A DNA stretch of 64,000 bases from RGIG3102 sp964507095 (GTDB lineage Bacteria > Bacillota > Clostridia > Oscillospirales > Ruminococcaceae). A model generated the notes under the pieces. The model worked only from the letters and a program-made list of their open reading frames with translations. It had not been told where the DNA came from and did no database searches. Positions 59,929-64,000 of this stretch are shown here, piece after piece (the first letter of the stretch is position 1; every line of letters begins with the position of its first letter). The position numbers and the translations under genes are program-made. The stretch lies in contig CAZDOS010000001.1 in NCBI GenBank assembly GCA_964507095.1, forward strand, positions 1-64,000. The letters are read 5' to 3'.

Positions 59929-60624
59929 ATGAAAAAGATAGGTCTTATCGGAGGACTTTCGTGGCAGTCCTCAGTGGAATACTACAGGATCATAAACGAA
60001 GTATCCAACAACAGGCTCGGAGACAAGGCCACGGTGGAATCGATCATGTACTCCACCGATCTTCAGAGAAAGTTTGACCTGGTCACCAGCGGAGATCTTG
60101 ATACTCTCGCAGAGGAGTTCATCGACATCACGAAGAGCCTGGAAAGAGCAGGCGCGGATGTCGTCGTAATGTGCACCAATACGATGCACCTGGTATTTGA
60201 CAAGGTGGCTGAAAGCGTTGATGTCCCGATGATCCACATAGTGGATGCGACAGGCGAAGCGATAAGGAAGGCGGGTATCAAGAAGGTAGCGCTTCTCGGA
60301 ACGACATTCACCATGACAGATCCGTTTATCATGGGACGTCTCAAGGAAAAGTATGATGTCGACTGTCTCGTTCCGACAGAGGAGGAGAAGCCGGAGATAA
60401 TGAGAGTCATCGAGGAAGAGCTGACCTACAACATCCTCAAGGAGTCTTCGAGGGAGTACTATGTCAATGTGATCAAGGAGCTTGCTCGGCAGGGAGCAGA
60501 GGGAGTCATCCTCGGCTGCACGGAGATACCTCTCCTCATCAAGCAGAAGGACAGCCCGATCCCTGTATTCGACACCACCGAGCTGCATGCGCTGGCTGCG
60601 CTCGACTATGCAATGGCAGACTGA
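59929..60624 (+). CDS. Aspartate/glutamate racemase family protein (copy 2)
   Basis: 231 residues from ATG 59929 (AGAAGGAG upstream). I-G-L-I-G-G-L-S-W-Q-S-S, M-C-T-N-T-M-H and L-G-C-T-E-I-P carry the two catalytic cysteines. Closely similar in plan to the copy at 41950. Next to an ornithine-cyclodeaminase-family gene, 49 bases downstream, suggesting that the pair handles one amino acid or imino acid. Confidence 0.92.
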   Translation: MKKIGLIGGLSWQSSVEYYRIINEVSNNRLGDKATVESIMYSTDLQRKFDLVTSGDLDTLAEEFIDITKSLERAGADVVVMCTNTMHLVFDKVAESVDVPMIHIVDATGEAIRKAGIKKVALLGTTFTMTDPFIMGRLKEKYDVDCLVPTEEEKPEIMRVIEEELTYNILKESSREYYVNVIKELARQGAEGVILGCTEIPLLIKQKDSPIPVFDTTELHALAALDYAMAD

Positions 60625-60673
60625 TCTGGAAAAAGATCTCAAGCATATATACAAGAAAAGGAAAAGGAAAACA

Positions 60674-61621
60674 ATGGAAATCAAGTATCTTTCATCTCGG
60701 GAAGTTTATGAAAAGCTGGACATGGACAGCTGCATCGGCCTTATGGAAGAGGTGTTCGCTGCTCTCTCCAACGGAGAAGTGGAGAATGTTGTAAGAAGCA
60801 TGCTCAATACGGGCGAAGGCGGCCTTCTGGGCATCATGCCGGGTCTCATCCCTTCAAAGCATGCCATAGGAGCCAAGCTCATTACGATATTCCACGACAA
60901 CTATCTTCAGGGACTGCCGAGCCACCAGGGTATCGTAGCGGTCTACGACACCACTAACGGAACACTCAAGGGTATCTGTGACGGAACCTCCATAACGGCC
61001 ATCAGGACAGGTGCCGTAAGCGCCGTTGCCACAAAGTACATGTCAAGGCCGGAATCCACCAGGCTCGCGCTTTTGGGAAGCGGAGTCCAGGCAGGCACGC
61101 ATCTTGATGCAATCGCCTGTGTCAGGGACATCAGGGAGGTGACCGTCTGGTCAAACAGCCCTGAGAGCATGAACAGCTTCATCGAAAGATACTCGAAGAA
61201 ATATCCGGGCATCACCATAAAGGGATGCGAAACGGCACAGGAGGCAGTGAAGGACGCCGATATCATCTGCACCGTTACACCTTCCCACACCCCGATCCTC
61301 AAGGGCGAGTGGGTCAAGGCCGGCACTCATATCAATGCCGTTGGTGCTTGCGCAAAACGGGACAGAGAGCTTGACAGCGAGTGTGTAAGAAAGTCGAAGC
61401 TCATCTGCGACGCATATTCATCATGTATGGCAGAGGCGGGAGATTATCTCATTCCGCTGGAGGAGGGCGTCTTCGGTGAGGACCATCTCCTTGGAGATCT
61501 CGGCGGCGTAGTGACCGGAAAGGTCACCGCAAGGACCTCGGATGATGACATCACATGTTTTGAGGCTCTTGGCCTTGCAGCCGAAGACGTGATCTGCGCT
61601 GACTGGTTGCTCAGCAAATAA
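60674..61621 (+). CDS. Ornithine cyclodeaminase / mu-crystallin family protein
   Basis: 315 residues from ATG 60674 (AAAAGGAAAA upstream). N-terminal dimerisation domain, then G-L-I-P-S-K-H-A-I-G-A-K with the substrate-binding Lys, D-G-T-S-I-T-A-I-R-T-G-A, and the Rossmann motif L-G-S-G-V-Q-A-G. Members include ornithine cyclodeaminase, alanine dehydrogenase and imine reductases. The exact substrate is unknown; pairing with a racemase suggests an amino-acid or imino-acid pathway. Confidence 0.9.
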   Translation: MEIKYLSSREVYEKLDMDSCIGLMEEVFAALSNGEVENVVRSMLNTGEGGLLGIMPGLIPSKHAIGAKLITIFHDNYLQGLPSHQGIVAVYDTTNGTLKGICDGTSITAIRTGAVSAVATKYMSRPESTRLALLGSGVQAGTHLDAIACVRDIREVTVWSNSPESMNSFIERYSKKYPGITIKGCETAQEAVKDADIICTVTPSHTPILKGEWVKAGTHINAVGACAKRDRELDSECVRKSKLICDAYSSCMAEAGDYLIPLEEGVFGEDHLLGDLGGVVTGKVTARTSDDDITCFEALGLAAEDVICADWLLSK

Positions 61622-61641
61622 CAGTTAGTCGAATATGTAGG

Positions 61642-61675
61642 GACCATGGAGCAACTGAAACTCCGTGGTCTTTTT
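61642..61675 (+). terminator. Terminator of the racemase-cyclodeaminase pair
   Basis: Stem GACCATGGAG / CTCCGTGGTC with one mismatch, T5 after it. Confidence 0.85.
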
Positions 61676-61884
61676 GTTATTGTCATTGATATTTTGACAT
61701 CCTCCAGATTATTCTCAAAATAGAATCAAATTACAAAAACAGTGAAAAGCGATATAAACCCCTGAGCTTGCTGAAAAACAGTCTATTTCTCTCAAGTATC
61801 GCCAGAAAAAGTTTCACAAAGTTCTAGCAATACTCGCTACCAATTTCTCTTCGAATTGGTTATCATATCTCTACAAGGAGGAAA

Positions 61885-62190
61885 ATCAAAAAAGCATCAG
61901 TAGATCAGGCTACCGTAACAGCAGGAGCAACAATACTGGGAACTCAATCAAATCAAGGAACGACAGCGTCCCATTTACATATTGAAGTTCATGATGCTAT
62001 CGATTCTTCTGAAAACAATAAGAAACCTCAGTTGCCTACAGCATCAATCAATAACAATATGCCATACACCATTGTTACGTATGACCATCTGACTAAAGAA
62101 AAAATGAGCTCGATTATTGTCGGGCTCATTCTATTTTCACGATTCTCAAATCATTGGCGAATACCATATAATAATCTGTTTTTTCATTAA
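61885..62190 (+). pseudogene. Relic of an M23 (LytM) peptidase C-terminus
   Basis: An open frame of 101 codons that has no ATG, GTG or TTG near its beginning. It reads V-T-A-G-A-T-I-L-G-T-Q-S-N-Q-G, then S-H-L-H-I-E-V-H-D. This is the end of a LytM/M23 endopeptidase (V-x-A-G-x-x-I-G-x-x-G-N-x-G...H-L-H-x-E-V), including the H-x-H zinc ligands, but the upstream catalytic half is missing. A GGAGG sits directly in front by chance or as debris. Beyond about 62095 the frame runs into the terminator of the minus-strand lipoprotein gene. The rest of the gap from 61676 shows nothing. Confidence 0.6.
62094..62130 (-). terminator. Terminator of the lipoprotein gene
   Basis: Stem AATGAGC / GCTCATT overlapping the stop codon, with A6 on the left giving a T6 tail on the minus strand. 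Confidence 0.75.
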
Positions 62191-63136
62191 TAGAATTATT
62201 ATACACAAAGATGTAATAGATTCCTTCATCTTTTGAAGGCAATTCTGTGCTAACCTTCTGGATATCGTCCAACAGACTGCTCTTTGCAGATTCGTTTGAA
62301 AAACTATACATACTATCTCCGATATTGAATGTGTAACCAAACAACACATCATCGCCGTTGTGATAATAGTAGAAATCTGGAGAAATCTTCTCCTTTGCAA
62401 AAGGGCTAAATCCCAAGTAATAGGCCAAAATGTCAAGAGCGCTTTCTGATGTAATTATCGGCTCACTTAAGTTGTCTCTAACAGAACTCAAAACGTGTTC
62501 TTTAACACTTTGCACGAAAGGAACAAATGTATTTATTTCATGAGTTGGAACCTGATCCATTACAGTAGAAGAAAAGCATCTATCGGAGGCATTTCCTTTG
62601 AAAAAGATAGTTACTTCAAATGTGTTTATCAATGACCAATTCATGGAATATGCATTATACGAATAAATAAGGAACCTTTCGGCAGGGAATAGGAATTCAT
62701 ATATTTTGCCGTTCGAGGATTCAAGAGTCAAAATCAGTGAATCATCAAGAAACGAAGGATAACTGTCATATACGTTTTCAATAGATTTGCAGCTGACTAT
62801 CTTACCGGTAATATACTGTGACGTATCAAAGAGATAGTTTACGTATTGCTCCTCAATTTTATATTCTAGTGGGTTAATCGAAAAGAAGTATGCATATTGT
62901 TCTATAATTGATACTGCGAAATCACTGCCTTTTACCACGAACGAATCTGTATAGTTATGAAGTTCGGAAAAACTTGTACTATTATCGATGCCTTTTGTTG
63001 CAGCGACACCGATATCGTTATCTGGTATGATAGTACGCCCGTCATTCTGGTCATAGGATTCGCTATCGCAGGCAGAAAGAATTAAGAACAGGAACAGAAC
63101 AATCAAGCAAAGAGATCTATATAAATAAGATTTCAT
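62126..63136 (-). CDS. Lipoprotein, unknown function
   Basis: 336 residues from ATG 63136 (GGAGAATC upstream); the longer frame to 63199 is not needed. Signal peptide with lipobox L-S-A-C. The mature protein is Ser/Tyr/Asp-rich without known motif; it has segments such as I-I-P-D-N-D-I-G-V and F-L-F-P-A-E-R-F-L-I-Y-S. The gene is AT-rich compared with the neighbours and lies next to the peptidase relic, so the 61.7-63.2 kb segment may be acquired DNA. Confidence 0.8.
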   Translation of the reverse strand: MKSYLYRSLCLIVLFLFLILSACDSESYDQNDGRTIIPDNDIGVAATKGIDNSTSFSELHNYTDSFVVKGSDFAVSIIEQYAYFFSINPLEYKIEEQYVNYLFDTSQYITGKIVSCKSIENVYDSYPSFLDDSLILTLESSNGKIYEFLFPAERFLIYSYNAYSMNWSLINTFEVTIFFKGNASDRCFSSTVMDQVPTHEINTFVPFVQSVKEHVLSSVRDNLSEPIITSESALDILAYYLGFSPFAKEKISPDFYYYHNGDDVLFGYTFNIGDSMYSFSNESAKSSLLDDIQKVSTELPSKDEGIYYIFVYNNSINEKTDYYMVFANDLRIVKIE

Positions 63137-63262
63137 GGATGATTCTCCATAGACAACGACTTTGGAACCATCAAAGACAACTCCTGTTATTGGCCACATT
63201 AAGAAAAAACATATGCTTTTTGAGATTATAATTCGTCGATAATTGGCCTGCAGACTATGACA

Positions 63263-64000
63263 TCAGTAAACGAGTCCGTACTTTTCTGACAGAGGTCTGA
63301 GGATCTCCTCAGGAAGATCTCCGTCATAGGCAGCCCTACCCTGATACCGCCTCAGAGCAAGCTCAAGAGCGTGCCGGTCGTTGCATCTGATGCACAGAGG
63401 CTTTGTAATGGCGTACTGCGCATCGATGAAATCGTCGATCTCGTCCCGGCTCTTTATCTCTACCGTAAAGAAAGCATCATCGCTTTCCTCGGCCTCTTCG
63501 ATGCGGTCCAGAAGATCTTCGTCGCACGGAACCGCTTTTCCTGTAGGCGTGTCAGGAGGAAGAAGGAAGACCTTCTTTTCCGTGGCCAGCTGAAGCATGT
63601 CAAGATACTTCGGGCGCGGAGGGATCATTTCCTGTTCCTTTGCCGCGTCCGCAATGGCCTTAACATGCTCTGCCATGGTTCCGCAGCAGCCGCCGAATAT
63701 CTGCACGCCCCGTTTTGCAAGGCCCGGTACGCATCTGGCGAATTCTTCCGGAGGAGTCTTGTAGACGGTCTTGCCGTCGATGACCTCAGGAATGCCGGCG
63801 TTTGCCTTGGCTATGAGCGGGATCTCGGCGTAGTCCGTAAGCCTCTGGATCCGCTCCAACATCTCTACCGGTCCGACCGAGCAGTTGAGGCCGAACGCAT
63901 CGACTCCCATGCCCTGCATTATGACAAGGATCGCCTCTATGTCCGATCCGTTGAGGGTGTTTCCGTTCTCATCGACGGAGAAGCTTACGTAGACAGGTTT
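63263..64000 (-). CDS. Homocysteine S-methyltransferase-like protein (5' partial)
   Basis: The minus-strand frame stays open to the window end (K-P-V-Y-V-S-F-S-V-D, then N-G-S-D-I-E), so the start lies outside. F-G-L-N-C-S-V-G-P and G-G-C-C-G-T-M are the zinc-binding Cys motifs of the MetH N-terminal/BHMT methyltransferase family. After this domain comes an extra C-terminal part of about 110 residues with F-I-D-A-Q-Y-A-I-T-K-P-L-C-I-R, not part of the core methyltransferase. It probably transfers a methyl group to homocysteine to make methionine. Confidence 0.85.
   Translation of the reverse strand, partial: KPVYVSFSVDENGNTLNGSDIEAILVIMQGMGVDAFGLNCSVGPVEMLERIQRLTDYAEIPLIAKANAGIPEVIDGKTVYKTPPEEFARCVPGLAKRGVQIFGGCCGTMAEHVKAIADAAKEQEMIPPRPKYLDMLQLATEKKVFLLPPDTPTGKAVPCDEDLLDRIEEAEESDDAFFTVEIKSRDEIDDFIDAQYAITKPLCIRCNDRHALELALRRYQGRAAYDGDLPEEILRPLSEKYGLVY

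Noticed and set aside
1..64000. CRISPR arrays, insertion sequences, prophage structural genes, rRNA genes
   Set aside because: None seen: no regularly spaced repeats, transposase or integrase motifs, phage head/tail genes or rRNA signatures.

Overview
The window looks like chromosome of an anaerobic, probably amino-acid-fermenting Firmicute (class Clostridia; a Family XIII/Anaerovoracaceae-like lineage is only a guess). The evidence is gene content: class III fructose-1,6-bisphosphatase, an IspH-S1 fusion, a T-box-controlled aspS, many M20 peptidases (two amidohydrolases, PepT, PepD), strong AGGAGG-type ribosome sites, and consensus TTGACA-17-TATAAT promoters. The base composition is balanced, except for an AT-rich block at about 14.65-19.45 kb. 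Both window ends cut genes: an aldo/keto reductase at the left and a homocysteine methyltransferase-like gene at the right.

Layout. 0-14.6 kb is mostly housekeeping and membrane genes: MscS channel, B3/B4-domain protein, M20 amidohydrolase, rhomboid protease, tRNA(CAU), two lipoproteins, PepT, a crotonase and a ZIP transporter. 14.65-19.45 kb is an AT-rich island with a TerB_N-domain protein and three nuclease-like genes (CoiA-like, GIY-YIG/DUF4357, PD-(D/E)XK-like). On its right it abuts a decayed 3' piece of a tRNA-Arg gene. 19.5-31.6 kb holds NAD(P)H-hydrate dehydratase, an S10 carboxypeptidase, a NERD protein, PepD, a 2H phosphoesterase, MATE pump, ribokinase, Fbp and IspH-S1.

31.7-42.6 kb is one long plus-strand operon starting at a good promoter before rpe. 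It contains a small acidic protein, then three genes clearly related to the membrane subunits RnfD, RnfE and RnfA of the Rnf/Nqr redox pump. There is no RnfB, RnfC or RnfG, and all four cluster-binding cysteines and the covalent-flavin motif appear to be lost. These are followed by a membrane-anchored DUF4015-like glycosidase homologue with an altered active-site motif. TrmN6, RsmI, a two-domain glycosyltransferase, a BaiN-type flavoprotein, a YfcE-type phosphodiesterase and an Asp/Glu racemase follow. The RnfDEA-like plus DUF4015-like cassette is the best candidate for an undescribed system.

42.7-64 kb carries rpsU, an exported trigger-factor-like foldase, a CPBP protease-tadA-amidohydrolase operon, aspS behind a T-box leader with two Stem I-like units (candidate specifiers AAC and GAC), tRNA-Ser, DUF896/DUF4177, RidA, a glycosyltransferase, an Lrp regulator, HflX with a nine-glycine run, an MFS transporter, a PfkB kinase, a second racemase with an ornithine-cyclodeaminase-family partner, an M23 peptidase relic and a lipoprotein. 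All homology calls are by eye from motifs; no database was searched.
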